A stretch of DNA of 56,105 nt, from assembly GCF_900111135.1 (NCBI RefSeq), contig NZ_FOGF01000011.1:1-56105 (forward strand). Direction: 5' to 3'. This DNA comes from Granulicatella balaenopterae. GTDB lineage: Bacteria > Bacillota > Bacilli > Lactobacillales > Aerococcaceae. Shown here piece after piece: positions 16,237 to 25,350 of this stretch. The stretch's first letter is position 1; every line of letters starts with the position of its first letter. A program made the position numbers and the translations under genes. The notes beneath the pieces were generated by a model. It was not told the origin of the DNA, did no database searches, and saw nothing but the letters and a program-made list of their open reading frames with translations.

Positions 16237-18957
16237 ATGAAGCAAATATATGCTGTTGTTGATATTGAGACAACAGGCCCTAAGTTTGAGTCGGGGGACC
16301 GTATTATTCAACTTGGATGTACATTAATTGAAAATAAAAAGATTGTTGCTGAATATAGCTTTGATATCAATCCAGGTCGCTCAATACCTTCATCGATTTC
16401 CAAATTAACAGGCATTACCAATGAGCAAGTAGTTGATGCTCCTTATTTTGAAGATATAGCACCAACGATTGAATCATTGCTAGAGGGGGCTGTTTTTGTA
16501 GCTCATAATATTGGCTTTGATTACCCGTTTTTAGTGAAGTCTTTTGATGAATTAGCAGGGACTACTTATGAAGCTAGAGGAATTGATACGGTTCAATTGG
16601 CTCAGATTTTGCTACCAACTCAAGCAAGTTATCGTTTATCGGATTTATCACAGGATTTAGGTTTACGTCATGAACATGCACATTCAGCTGGTAGTGATGC
16701 TTATGCTACGGCAGAATTACTACTACAACTATTAACGATTATTAATGAATTGCCATTAGTCACACTAGAAAAGTGTTTGCCTTATAGTGACTATCTTATT
16801 GGTGATACGGGGGCATTATTTGAGGTTGCCTTTGAGAAGCAAAAAAAGGCAAAGCGTCCATTAAATAAGCAGTTAGTAATTGTTGATGGAATTGCGATAA
16901 AGCAGCCACAAATAGTCCAAAAGTCTTTATCAGATAATACCGAAGATGTGACGGCACTTGATTTATATAAACGTTTGCAATGTCAACGCAAATTACATTT
17001 TAGAGCAGAACAATTTGAGTTATTACAACAATTAAGTGAGGAATTTGGGGAATCAGACCAAAAAGTAGTCTTTTATGAAGCTTCAACTGGTGTGGGTAAG
17101 ACAATGGCTTATTTATTAGCAAGCTTACCTTTAGTATTTACGAATCATCAGATTTGGATTAGTAGTTCGACTTTATTATTACAAGAGCAATTACTAGAAC
17201 AAGAGATTAAGCCAATCTGTGAGCAGTTAGGCTTAGAGGTGCCGATTTGTTCGTTAAAAGGACAATCGCATTTTGTGAAGTTAGATAAAATGTCACGCCT
17301 ATTAAAGGAAGAACCTTTTACGATTACACAACGTACGGCGATTTCGGTGATGGGTTTATTAGTTTGGTTAACGCAAACAACGACCGGAGATATCACAGAA
17401 TGTAATCGTGCGATTTATCATCCGGAAGTGTGGGAATTTATTACGCAAAGAAGTATCGACAAAGATGGTAAGCTATTGCCAGTTTCTGAGTATGATTTTT
17501 ATCAGCGTTTAGTGCAAGAGGTTGCCATTAGTTCGATTGTCGTTACAAATCATGCTTATTTGTACCAGCATAGTTGTTTAACCAAAGATTTGGTGGCGGA
17601 GACAAACTTGAAGAAGGTCTTAATTATTGATGAATGTCATAAGTTAGATAGTGTGGTTCAGCAAGCGACGACGCAAGTATTTTCATTGAAGTATTTGAAT
17701 ATTTTACAAGAGCAGTTAATGGAGGAGCAATTCCAACGAATGACGCCGCTTGATTTTAATGAGTTACCAGTTGGATTATATAAAGTGAATCAATTATTAA
17801 CAACTTTAATGATGATTCATCAAGAGATAATCGCTCACCTTGAGGATATTTTAGTTAAGCATGAAGATAGTTATTTAATGACACACAAAGAATGGGAGAA
17901 TTCACCAATTAGTGGGGACTTTTCTCAGATGTTATCATTAGCTAATGAGATAGAAGAGGTTTTAGAAGAAGATAAACGTTTGGTGACGCCTAGTTCGAAG
18001 CATTATTTGAATGAAGTCTTAATGCAGCGTTTAACGAATTATTTAGCAAAGTTGGTTCGTTTTTGTCAGATACTAGAAGGTCAAGATGGAAAAGCATATT
18101 TTGGTTTAACACTAACAAAAATGACAGAGAATATGGCTTATGTAACAGTGGAGGTTCTTCACTTGCCAACGGATGAATTAGTTCAGATGATGGCACCTTT
18201 TATGAAGACCATAGGGATATCAGCAACGATACCAAGACATTCATTACTATTAGAAAATAGTGGCCTACATTTTCCGATTATATCAATGGATAAAGCACTA
18301 CATCCTGAAGATAAGTCGCGTATTTATTTTATTAATGATGCTCCGACACCTAATTTTAGACAGCCAATGCGTTATGCTAATCACTTAGCTGGTGCGATTG
18401 TTGATATCGTTGAGGTAACAGAAGGAAGAGTCTTAGTTTTATTATCTTCTAAGGAAATCTTGGAATTAGTCTATCAACAATTAACCAGTTATAAGGAATT
18501 CAAGCGTACTGTATTAGCACAGGGAATTACGGCTAATAATCGTAAGTTACAGCGTCGTTATGCGGCAGATGAGAAAGCTGTGTTATTAGGTTTATCATCA
18601 TTTTGGGAAGGGTTTGATATGGGTAATATTCCGATTTCACAAGTGATTATTACCAAATTACCTTTTTCTAATCCATCCTCATTGCAAGAACAATTAACTA
18701 AAAAGGCTGTTAATCAAGCTAAGAATAATTACTTTAAAAGTTATGCCTTACCGCAAATGTTACAATCTCTAAAACAAGGAATTGGACGTATGCGATATGA
18801 TAAACATCAGCATAAATCAGCAGTATGGTTACTAGATAGTCGTTCAAAAACAGCTAATTATGCGCAAAAGATTGAGCGTGACGTTAGCCAATATATGGAT
18901 ATCTATCAAGCAAATTTAGAGGAATGTTTAGTAGCGCAAAGATATCGTAAAGAGTAA
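16237..18957 (+). CDS. dinG: DinG-family helicase with N-terminal DnaQ-like exonuclease
   Basis: This 906-residue two-part enzyme has an N-terminal DEDDh 3'-5' exonuclease domain (about 1-170; DIETTG at 9-14, HNIGFDYPF in the middle, HAHSAGSDA near the end) joined to an XPD/DinG-type superfamily 2 helicase. Helicase motifs are ASTGVGKT (Walker A, near 290), IIDECHKL (DEAH-like, near 470), SSFWEGFDMG and the motif VI-like QGIGRMRY. The four-cysteine iron-sulfur cluster of E. coli DinG is not evident, as in the Bacillus form. The start is ATG 16237 after GGGAAGTG, not the upstream frame start at 16222. Likely role: processing of unusual or damaged DNA structures. ypmB, aspB, asnS, dnaD and nth follow in Bacillus order. 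Confidence 0.93.
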   Translation: MKQIYAVVDIETTGPKFESGDRIIQLGCTLIENKKIVAEYSFDINPGRSIPSSISKLTGITNEQVVDAPYFEDIAPTIESLLEGAVFVAHNIGFDYPFLVKSFDELAGTTYEARGIDTVQLAQILLPTQASYRLSDLSQDLGLRHEHAHSAGSDAYATAELLLQLLTIINELPLVTLEKCLPYSDYLIGDTGALFEVAFEKQKKAKRPLNKQLVIVDGIAIKQPQIVQKSLSDNTEDVTALDLYKRLQCQRKLHFRAEQFELLQQLSEEFGESDQKVVFYEASTGVGKTMAYLLASLPLVFTNHQIWISSSTLLLQEQLLEQEIKPICEQLGLEVPICSLKGQSHFVKLDKMSRLLKEEPFTITQRTAISVMGLLVWLTQTTTGDITECNRAIYHPEVWEFITQRSIDKDGKLLPVSEYDFYQRLVQEVAISSIVVTNHAYLYQHSCLTKDLVAETNLKKVLIIDECHKLDSVVQQATTQVFSLKYLNILQEQLMEEQFQRMTPLDFNELPVGLYKVNQLLTTLMMIHQEIIAHLEDILVKHEDSYLMTHKEWENSPISGDFSQMLSLANEIEEVLEEDKRLVTPSSKHYLNEVLMQRLTNYLAKLVRFCQILEGQDGKAYFGLTLTKMTENMAYVTVEVLHLPTDELVQMMAPFMKTIGISATIPRHSLLLENSGLHFPIISMDKALHPEDKSRIYFINDAPTPNFRQPMRYANHLAGAIVDIVEVTEGRVLVLLSSKEILELVYQQLTSYKEFKRTVLAQGITANNRKLQRRYAADEKAVLLGLSSFWEGFDMGNIPISQVIITKLPFSNPSSLQEQLTKKAVNQAKNNYFKSYALPQMLQSLKQGIGRMRYDKHQHKSAVWLLDSRSKTANYAQKIERDVSQYMDIYQANLEECLVAQRYRKE

Positions 18958-18965
18958 AAATAAGG

Positions 18966-19003
18966 AAATAGACTAGATAGATGAATTTTCTAGTCTATTT
19001 TAG
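18966..19003 (+). terminator. Intrinsic terminator after dinG
   Basis: A perfect 12-bp stem (18966-18977 with 18989-19000) is followed by a short weak T tract (tagttag), so it may be leaky. Confidence 0.65.
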
Positions 19004-19044
19004 TTAGAAATTTAAATCAATTTGATGAATTAGGTGGGTAAATG

Positions 19045-19053
19045 TGATAGAAT
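19045..19053 (+). promoter_or_regulatory. Extended -10 promoter of ypmB-aspB-asnS
   Basis: TGaTAGAAT occupies 19045-19053, about 50 bases before the ypmB start. No good -35 is visible. Confidence 0.6.
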
Positions 19054-19104
19054 ACTATTATTGCATAAATCTTTTAGAATAAGAGATAAGATAAGGAGAT
19101 GACC

Positions 19105-19581
19105 ATGAAACGAGGAACTGTTTTTGGGATTGTTTGTATTTTATTGGCCATTATTTTTACAGCTGCTCGCGTGTTTTATGTTACAGAAGAACCAAAGATT
19201 TTAGCACAAAAAGAAGCTGTATCACTAATGAAAGAAGAAGTTCAATTCCAAGAAATAACGGATTTTTATTGGTTTAATACGAGTGAAACGTTTTACTCAA
19301 TAGCCGGAACAACCATTGAAGGCAATAAGGTCTATGCGATTGTTTCACCTGAGACAAAAAAAGTAGTAGTTGTTGATCAAGCGAAGTATATTAGTGAAGA
19401 AGATGCTAAATCAATCACATTACAAGAAAAAGAACCACAAGCCGTTAAGCAAGCGCGATTAGGCATGATAGGCGAGGAACCTGTTTGGGAAGTGAATTAT
19501 CAAATTTCTGAACACTCAATTGGCTATTACTATATCCTTGCTAAAAATGGTCAATGGATTAAAGATATTGAAAATATTTAA
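19105..19581 (+). CDS. ypmB: YpmB-like membrane-anchored protein (DUF5590)
   Basis: This 158-residue protein has one N-terminal membrane helix (about residues 4-24, VFGIVCILLAIIFTAARVF) and an extracytoplasmic domain carrying two PepSY-like halves (PKILAQKEAVSLM and the C-terminal GEEPVWEVNYQI). Function unknown. The position between dinG and aspB matches ypmB of Bacillus. The start is ATG 19105: AGGAG at 19094-19098 abuts the earlier ATG 19099 but is six bases from 19105. aspB follows after 17 bases. Confidence 0.85.
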   Translation: MKRGTVFGIVCILLAIIFTAARVFYVTEEPKILAQKEAVSLMKEEVQFQEITDFYWFNTSETFYSIAGTTIEGNKVYAIVSPETKKVVVVDQAKYISEEDAKSITLQEKEPQAVKQARLGMIGEEPVWEVNYQISEHSIGYYYILAKNGQWIKDIENI

Positions 19582-19598
19582 TGTAGAGGTGGAGTAAA

Positions 19599-20798
19599 AT
19601 GGTAAAAATTGCTGAGCGTGTCCAAAAGATTATGCCTTCAGGAACTTTAGGTATGGCACAAAAAGCAAAAGAATTACAAAGCATGGGGCGTGATATTATT
19701 AGTTTATCACTAGGGGAACCAGATTTTAGTGCACCTGAAAATGTAACGGCTGCTGCTATAAAAGCAATCAATCAAAGGCAATGTGACCACTATACAATGG
19801 CGTCTGGATTACCAGAGTTACGTCAAGCGATTTGTGATTATCATTTGAAAAAAGATGGCTTACAAGTAGAACCAAATAATGTAGCTGTGTATACGGGAGC
19901 AAAATTTGCTTTATTTACAGCTTTTCAAACATTAGTAGAAGCAGGCGATGAAGTATTAATCCCAGCACCATATTGGGTAAGTTATACCGAACAAATCGCT
20001 CTAGCACAAGGAAAAGCCGTGATTATTGAGACTGAATTTGAACAAGAATTTAAAGTGACAGTTGATTTGTTAGAACAATACATAACTGATAAGACAAAAA
20101 TCTTATTACTAACATCACCATCTAATCCAACTGGAACTACTTATAGTCGCCAAGAACTAACAGCAATTGCAGAGTGGGCGGTAGAAAAAGGAATTTTTAT
20201 TATTTCAGATGAGATTTACTATGAATTAGTATATGATGGAGCGGAATCTGTTTGTGTGGCTAGTCTTTCAGAAGAGATAAAAGCTCAGACATTAGTGATT
20301 AATGGCTTATCAAAATCTTGCGCTATGACTGGTTGGCGAATGGGCTATGCGATTGGTCCTGCAGTAGTGATTCAGGCAATGAATAAATTAACCGCTCATA
20401 CAACAAGTAATCCAACTGTTGTGAGTCAATATGCAGCAATTGAAGCCTTAAGCGATCGCACTTTAGCTAGTAAACAACAAATGAAACAATTATTTGAGAA
20501 AAGAATTGGTCTTTTTGAACCATTAATGAATCAAATACCTGGTTTCAAGTGTCATAAGCCTAAGGGAGCATTTTATTTGTTTGTGAATATTTCTCAAGCA
20601 ATGAATGATTGCAATTACCAAACTGCTAGTGAATTCTGTTTAGATTTATTAGAAGAAGCTGGAGTTGCATGCGTATCAGGAGATAATTTTGGTGTGGAAG
20701 GCTTTATCCGTTTAAGTTGTGCAACCAATGAGCAAGTGCTAACTGAAGCGGCTAGACGTATGCACCAATTTGTATTATCAAAAAAGCAAAATAAATAA
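19599..20798 (+). CDS. aspB: Pyridoxal-phosphate aminotransferase, aspartate aminotransferase type
   Basis: This 399-residue class I aminotransferase interconverts aspartate/2-oxoglutarate and oxaloacetate/glutamate. Visible: SLGEPDFSAPENV near the N-terminus, SPSNPTGT (about 180), ISDEIYYELVYDG with the PLP-binding Asp/Tyr (about 205), and SKSCAMTGWRMGYAIG with the Schiff-base lysine (about 240). It sits between ypmB and asnS as in Bacillus; making aspartate next to asparaginyl-tRNA synthetase is a conserved arrangement. The start ATG 19599 follows GAGGTGGAG. Substrate preference is inferred from context. Confidence 0.93.
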   Translation: MVKIAERVQKIMPSGTLGMAQKAKELQSMGRDIISLSLGEPDFSAPENVTAAAIKAINQRQCDHYTMASGLPELRQAICDYHLKKDGLQVEPNNVAVYTGAKFALFTAFQTLVEAGDEVLIPAPYWVSYTEQIALAQGKAVIIETEFEQEFKVTVDLLEQYITDKTKILLLTSPSNPTGTTYSRQELTAIAEWAVEKGIFIISDEIYYELVYDGAESVCVASLSEEIKAQTLVINGLSKSCAMTGWRMGYAIGPAVVIQAMNKLTAHTTSNPTVVSQYAAIEALSDRTLASKQQMKQLFEKRIGLFEPLMNQIPGFKCHKPKGAFYLFVNISQAMNDCNYQTASEFCLDLLEEAGVACVSGDNFGVEGFIRLSCATNEQVLTEAARRMHQFVLSKKQNK

Positions 20799-20825
20799 GA
20801 ATATGAAGATAGTGAGGGAATTATA

Positions 20826-22124
20826 GTGGAAAGAATTACAATGCGCCAAGCAAAAGATTATGTTGGGCAAACTGTCCAAATCGGAGCGTGGGTAACCAAT
20901 AAACGTTCAAGCGGAAAAATCGCTTTTTTACAATTACGTGATGGGGATTGCTATTTCCAAGGTGTTGTATTAAAAGCAGATGTATCTGAAGAAGTATTTA
21001 CATTATGCAAAAACTTACAACAAGAATCATCAGTAGTAGTAACTGGTGTGATTCAAGAAGATACTCGTAGCAAATTAGGTTATGAAATGCTAGTTCAATC
21101 AGTTGAATTAGTAGGTGAAAGCCATGATTACCCAATTACACCAAAAGAACACGGAACTGATTTCTTAATGGATCACCGTCATTTATGGTTACGTTCTAAA
21201 AAACAACATGCTATTATGACTGTTCGTAACGAAATTATTCGTGCAACTTATGAATTCTTCAATAAAGAAGGCTTCTTAAAAGTTGACCCACCAATCTTAA
21301 CAGGCTCAGCACCAGAAGGAACAACAGAACTATTCCATACTAAATACTTTGATCGTGATGCTTTCTTATCACAATCAGGACAATTATATATGGAAGCTGG
21401 CGCTATGGCATTTGGTAAAGTATTCTCATTTGGACCTACTTTCCGTGCCGAAAAATCTAAAACTCGTCGTCATTTAATCGAGTTCTGGATGATTGAACCA
21501 GAAATGGCCTTTATGCACCAAGATGAATCATTAGAAATTCAAGAACAATATGTTGCTTTCTTAGTCCGTAATGTATTAGATAATTGTGATATCGCATTAG
21601 ATATTTTAGAAAGAGATCGTGAAGTATTAGAAAAATATACACAATTACCATTCCCACGTATCTCATATGATGATGCTATCGAATTATTAAATGCCAATGG
21701 TTTTGACGATATTACTTGGGGTGAAGACTTCGGTTCACCACACGAAACATTTATCGCTAACCACTTTGACAAACCAGTCTTCATTATGAACTATCCAAAA
21801 GGTATCAAACCATTCTACATGCCACTTGCGGAAGGACGCGATGATGTAGTTGTTTGTGCTGACTTAATTGCTCCAGAAGGTTATGGAGAAATTATCGGTG
21901 GATCTGAACGTGAAGTTGACTATGCGCAATTAGAAGAAAATATTAAAAACTTTGGCTTAGATACAGCTGATTTACAATGGTATTTAGACTTACGTAAATA
22001 TGGTTCTGTCTACCATTCAGGATTTGGTTTAGGATTAGAACGTACAGTAACATGGATCTGTGGTACTGAACATATTCGTGAAGCTATTCCATTCCCACGT
22101 TTATTAAACCGTATTTACCCATAA
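20826..22124 (+). CDS. asnS: Asparaginyl-tRNA synthetase
   Basis: This 432-residue class II synthetase charges tRNA-Asn. The N-terminal OB-fold anticodon domain (about 1-115, [23 protein letters not shown]) is followed by class II motif 1 in the segment around [16 protein letters not shown], motif 2 [16 protein letters not shown] (about 200-215) and motif 3 [13 protein letters not shown] near the C-terminus. The start is GTG 20826, 27 bases after aspB, preceded by GAGGGA. A strong terminator follows, ending the ypmB-aspB-asnS unit. Asn rather than Asp specificity is supported by length and context. Confidence 0.96.
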   Translation: MERITMRQAKDYVGQTVQIGAWVTNKRSSGKIAFLQLRDGDCYFQGVVLKADVSEEVFTLCKNLQQESSVVVTGVIQEDTRSKLGYEMLVQSVELVGESHDYPITPKEHGTDFLMDHRHLWLRSKKQHAIMTVRNEIIRATYEFFNKEGFLKVDPPILTGSAPEGTTELFHTKYFDRDAFLSQSGQLYMEAGAMAFGKVFSFGPTFRAEKSKTRRHLIEFWMIEPEMAFMHQDESLEIQEQYVAFLVRNVLDNCDIALDILERDREVLEKYTQLPFPRISYDDAIELLNANGFDDITWGEDFGSPHETFIANHFDKPVFIMNYPKGIKPFYMPLAEGRDDVVVCADLIAPEGYGEIIGGSEREVDYAQLEENIKNFGLDTADLQWYLDLRKYGSVYHSGFGLGLERTVTWICGTEHIREAIPFPRLLNRIYP

Positions 22125-22135
22125 AGACAATTTTT

Positions 22136-22170
22136 GGAGGATGCATCAGTCTTGGTGCATCCTTGTTTTT
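22136..22170 (+). terminator. Intrinsic terminator after asnS
   Basis: GGATGCATC (22139-22147) pairs with GGTGCATCC (22154-22162, one G-U) and is followed by a T-rich tail. Confidence 0.85.
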
Positions 22171-22174
22171 GTAT

Positions 22175-22180
22175 TATAAT
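22175..22180 (+). promoter_or_regulatory. Candidate -10 of dnaD-nth
   Basis: TATAAT at 22175-22180 has no TGn in front and no clear -35. RNA would start near 22187, giving a leader of about 49 bases to the TTG start proposed for dnaD. Confidence 0.5.
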
Positions 22181-22235
22181 AGAAAAGAGTGAAGTAATTT
22201 AGATGAAGTTATTTCAAAATTTAGGAGGGATTTTT

Positions 22236-22928
22236 TTGCATCAAACATTTCAAGAATCATGGATGTATGCTGGCAGTATGGCGGCGCCTAAGTATTTGAT
22301 GGCGCATTATCGTGATTTACAATTAACGGGGGATGAGGTTATCTTTGTGATTGCTTTATTAGAGCAAGGGCAGGCAAATCATTTTTCTTTAGATTATAGC
22401 CAATTAAGTGATACTTTAGAGTTAAGTGATGAAGAGATTTTCGATTACATTCAAAAGTTAGTACAGAAAAAATGTCTAGCCATCACACAAATTGAAAATA
22501 GTGAACATAAGCGTGAAGATAGTTATTCATTGAAGCCGATGTTTGAGCAATTAGACTTATATTATCGCTCAAGATCTGCAAAACATGAAGAGATGCAAGG
22601 AACTAATGTATTAAGAATGATTGAACATGAATTCGGTCGTCCATTAAAATCAATGGAGATCCAAACATTAACAAGCTGGATTGATGAAGATCACTATTCT
22701 TTTGAGCTGATTCAAGCCGCTTTAAAAGAAGCAGTTCTAAACCAAGTCTTCGCACTGAATTATATGGACAAAATCTTATTAACATGGCAGCGAAAAGGCT
22801 ATACAACGGCTGCACAAGTAATTGCTGAGAAGAATCAGATGAAGAATCGTTATAAAGCACCAAAAATGCCAGAAAATAACTCTCAACCGAAAATTGAAGT
22901 ACCATTAACTAATTGGATTAAAAAGTAG
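22236..22928 (+). CDS. dnaD: DnaD-domain replication initiation protein
   Basis: This protein of about 230 residues helps load the replicative helicase during primosome assembly in Firmicutes. The N-terminal winged-helix part (about 20-110, LMAHYRDLQLTGDEVIFVIALLEQG) and the C-terminal DnaB_2/DnaD domain (about 125-200, EFGRPLKSMEIQTLTSWI, then ALKEAVLNQVFALNYMDKILLTW) are recognisable. TTG 22236 lies seven bases after AGGAGG (22223-22228); ATG 22203 would add eleven residues but sits ahead of that strong ribosome site and very near the expected RNA start, so TTG is preferred. The nth gene follows after 8 bases. Confidence 0.9.
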   Translation: MHQTFQESWMYAGSMAAPKYLMAHYRDLQLTGDEVIFVIALLEQGQANHFSLDYSQLSDTLELSDEEIFDYIQKLVQKKCLAITQIENSEHKREDSYSLKPMFEQLDLYYRSRSAKHEEMQGTNVLRMIEHEFGRPLKSMEIQTLTSWIDEDHYSFELIQAALKEAVLNQVFALNYMDKILLTWQRKGYTTAAQVIAEKNQMKNRYKAPKMPENNSQPKIEVPLTNWIKK

Positions 22929-22936
22929 GTGAATGA

Positions 22937-23581
22937 ATGCTGTCAAAAGTAAAAACAATCGAAGCATTAGACCGCATGCAGGAATTATTTCCGCAGGCTG
23001 AATGTGAATTAGTCCATCAAACCCCTTTTCAATTACTGATTGCGACTATTTTAAGTGCTCAAGCGACCGATGTTTCAGTGAATAAGGTAACGCCAGCCTT
23101 ATTTCAGGCCTATCCTAATGCCGAAAAAATGGCCGAGGCGACACAAGAAGAATTAATTCACTATATTAAGACATTGGGTTTATATCGTAATAAAGCAAAA
23201 AGTATTTCTAATTGTGCTAAGCAATTGGTCGAAAAATATAATGGTCAAGTGCCTCAGACAAGGGAAGAATTAGTCGAGTTACCTGGAGTGGGGAGAAAGA
23301 CGGCGAATGTAGTCTTAAGTGTGGCTTTTGGCGAACCGGCATTTGCGGTAGATACCCATGTGGAACGGATCGCTAAGAGATTACATATTGTCCGTCAAAA
23401 GGATTCTGTCTTAGAAGTAGAAAAGACTTTATGCCGAAAGATTCCACGTGAACGATGGAGTAAGGCGCACCATACGATGATTTTCTTTGGGAGATATCAT
23501 TGCATAGCTCGTGCGCCAAAATGTGATAGTTGTCCATTAATAGATTTATGCGTGTTTGGACAGCGAAAAATGGAGTATTAG
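22937..23581 (+). CDS. nth: Endonuclease III
   Basis: This 214-residue DNA glycosylase/AP lyase removes oxidised pyrimidines in base-excision repair. The helix-hairpin-helix LPGVGRKTAN contains the catalytic lysine (about residue 119), and AVDTHVERIAKRL contains the catalytic aspartate. The C-terminal iron-sulfur loop has the exact spacing C-x6-C-x2-C-x5-C (CIARAPKCDSCPLIDLC). Length is normal. The start ATG 22937 lies behind AGGTGAATG and follows dnaD as in Bacillus; the pair is co-transcribed. Confidence 0.97.
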   Translation: MLSKVKTIEALDRMQELFPQAECELVHQTPFQLLIATILSAQATDVSVNKVTPALFQAYPNAEKMAEATQEELIHYIKTLGLYRNKAKSISNCAKQLVEKYNGQVPQTREELVELPGVGRKTANVVLSVAFGEPAFAVDTHVERIAKRLHIVRQKDSVLEVEKTLCRKIPRERWSKAHHTMIFFGRYHCIARAPKCDSCPLIDLCVFGQRKMEY

Positions 23582-23582
23582 A

Positions 23583-23614
23583 CCACCTAGCCAAAACTAA
23601 GCTAGGTGTTTTTT
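23583..23614 (+). terminator. Intrinsic terminator after nth
   Basis: CACCTAGC (23584-23591) pairs perfectly with GCTAGGTG (23601-23608) and is followed by six T. Confidence 0.9.
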
Positions 23615-23698
23615 GTGTAGTTAACACCCAAAGTCTCCCTCTCTCTAGAAAGTGTCGCTAGATAAAAGCGCGTTCTTATTTTTTTAGGCTCGAAAATA

Positions 23699-23707
23699 TG
23701 ATAAGAT
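23699..23707 (+). promoter_or_regulatory. Extended -10 promoter of purB
   Basis: TGaTAAGAT at 23699-23707 gives a leader of about 73 bases. I found neither a purine riboswitch nor a clear PurR box in it. Confidence 0.55.
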
Positions 23708-23786
23708 AGTAGAGGAGTCTGGTATTTTTTGTAAGTATTAGACAGTGTAAAAAGAAGATATTAAAATTCGGAGGTTTACTTACATT

Positions 23787-25085
23787 ATGATTACACGCTA
23801 CACACGTCCAGAAATGGCAAAAGTTTGGTCTGATGAAACTCGCTATAATTGTTGGTTAGAAGTGGAGATTTTAGCTGATGAAGCTTGGGCAAATTTAGGG
23901 GAAATTCCCAAAGAAGATGTTAAAAAAATTAGAGAAAATGCTAGTTTTTCAATTGAACGTATCTTAGAAATTGAACAAGAAACACGTCACGATGTTGTAG
24001 CATTTACACGTGCAGTATCAGAGTCTTTGGGTGAAGAACGTAAATGGGTTCACTATGGCTTAACGAGTACCGATGTGGTTGATACGGCATATGGTTATCA
24101 ATTAAAGCAAGCAAATGATATTTTACGTAAAGATTTACAAAACTTTTTAGAGATTATTCGTGTGAAAGCTTTAGAACACAAGGATACAGTTTGTATGGGG
24201 CGTACGCATGGTGTTCATGCTGAGCCGACTACATTTGGTTTGAAATTAGCTTTATGGTATTCAGAAATGAAGCGTCATATTGAGCGTTTTGAAGCAGCTG
24301 CTAAAGGTGTTGAAGCTGGTAAAATCAGTGGAGCTGTTGGTACTTTTGCTAATATCTCACCTGAAGTTGAAGCTTATGTTTGTGATAAATTAGGAATTCG
24401 TGCGCAAGAAATTTCTACACAAGTATTGCCACGTGATTTGCATGCGGAATATGTAGCGACTATCGCTTTAATTGCGACTAGTATCGAGAAGTTTGCGACT
24501 GAGATTCGTGGTCTACAAAAATCTGAAACTCGTGAAGTAGAAGAATTCTTTGCGAAAGGTCAAAAAGGATCATCTGCAATGCCACATAAACGCAATCCAA
24601 TTGGTTCAGAAAATATGGCCGGTTTAGCACGTGTGATTCGTGGCTATATGGTCACTTCTTATGAGAATGTTACTTTATGGCATGAGCGTGATATTTCTCA
24701 TTCATCTGCGGAACGTATTATTTTACCTGATGCGACAACATTATTGAATTATATGTTAAATCGTTTTGGAAATATCGTTAAAAACTTAACAGTCTTCCCA
24801 GAGAATATGTTACGTAATATGGATGCGACTTTTGGCTTGATTTATAGCCAACGAGTGCTATTAAAATTAATTGACAAGGGTATGAGCCGTGAGAAAGCTT
24901 ATGATTTAGTGCAACCTTGTACAGCTCGTGCTTGGGATGAACAGCGCCAATTCCGTCCATTATTAGAAGCAGAAGCTGAGATTATGGCTGTCTTAACGGC
25001 TAGTGATTTGGATGATGCTTTTGACTATCATTATCACTTGAAGAATGTTGATACGATTTTTGAGCGTGTGGGCATTACGAAATAG
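23787..25085 (+). CDS. purB: Adenylosuccinate lyase
   Basis: This 432-residue homotetrameric lyase releases fumarate from SAICAR and from adenylosuccinate in purine synthesis. The family signature [16 protein letters not shown] (about 262-277) is intact. [14 protein letters not shown] (about 138-151) carries the catalytic histidine, and [12 protein letters not shown] lies near residue 90. The start ATG 23787 follows GGAGGTTTACTTAC. It is monocistronic, flanked by promoter and terminator, and not inside a pur operon, which is common for purB. Confidence 0.97.
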   Translation: MITRYTRPEMAKVWSDETRYNCWLEVEILADEAWANLGEIPKEDVKKIRENASFSIERILEIEQETRHDVVAFTRAVSESLGEERKWVHYGLTSTDVVDTAYGYQLKQANDILRKDLQNFLEIIRVKALEHKDTVCMGRTHGVHAEPTTFGLKLALWYSEMKRHIERFEAAAKGVEAGKISGAVGTFANISPEVEAYVCDKLGIRAQEISTQVLPRDLHAEYVATIALIATSIEKFATEIRGLQKSETREVEEFFAKGQKGSSAMPHKRNPIGSENMAGLARVIRGYMVTSYENVTLWHERDISHSSAERIILPDATTLLNYMLNRFGNIVKNLTVFPENMLRNMDATFGLIYSQRVLLKLIDKGMSREKAYDLVQPCTARAWDEQRQFRPLLEAEAEIMAVLTASDLDDAFDYHYHLKNVDTIFERVGITK

Positions 25086-25097
25086 ATTTTTTGAGAG

Positions 25098-25130
25098 TAG
25101 GGTTAGCCTTTGTGGTTAGCTCTATTTTTT
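25098..25130 (+). terminator. Intrinsic terminator after purB
   Basis: A stem of ten pairs (25099-25108 with 25114-25123, four G-U) is followed by TATTTTTT. Confidence 0.85.
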
Positions 25131-25160
25131 ATACTTATAAGGGAAACAGGAGGCGACCTG

Positions 25161-25260
25161 GTAGATGATTTTGTAGGTAGTGAGGATTTGTGATAGGTTA
25201 CAGGATTTGTGATACGCCTACAACAGTTGCAAGACGATTACAGAATTTGTAACAGGCGGT
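25161..25260. repeat. Degenerate tandem repeat, period about 20 nt
   Basis: Consecutive units starting at about 25161, 25181, 25199, 25219 and 25239 share a TACA(G)-A-TTTGT-A-C-GG-like pattern. The last three begin TACA in exact 20-base register (25199, 25219, 25239). TTGTAGG (25171-25177) and CCTACAA (25217-25223) are also inverted copies that could form a long-range stem. There is no coding potential. The function is unknown. Confidence 0.5.
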
Positions 25261-25298
25261 TAATATGACTTGTCTAATGCCGATTTACATTTTCCAAC

Positions 25299-25337
25299 AA
25301 AAAAACTCACACCCTCTAGCTAGTAGTTGATGTGAGT
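25299..25337 (-). terminator. Intrinsic terminator of the minus-strand pair
   Basis: Read on the minus strand, ACTCACATC pairs with GGTGTGAGT (two G-U positions tolerated) and is followed by seven T. It lies just past the stop of the DUF4015-type gene. Confidence 0.85.
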
Positions 25338-25350
25338 AATAAGTATGATA

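Noticed and set aside
25161-25260. CRISPR array
   Set aside because: The units are contiguous and degenerate, with no constant repeat separated by unique spacers and no cas genes nearby.
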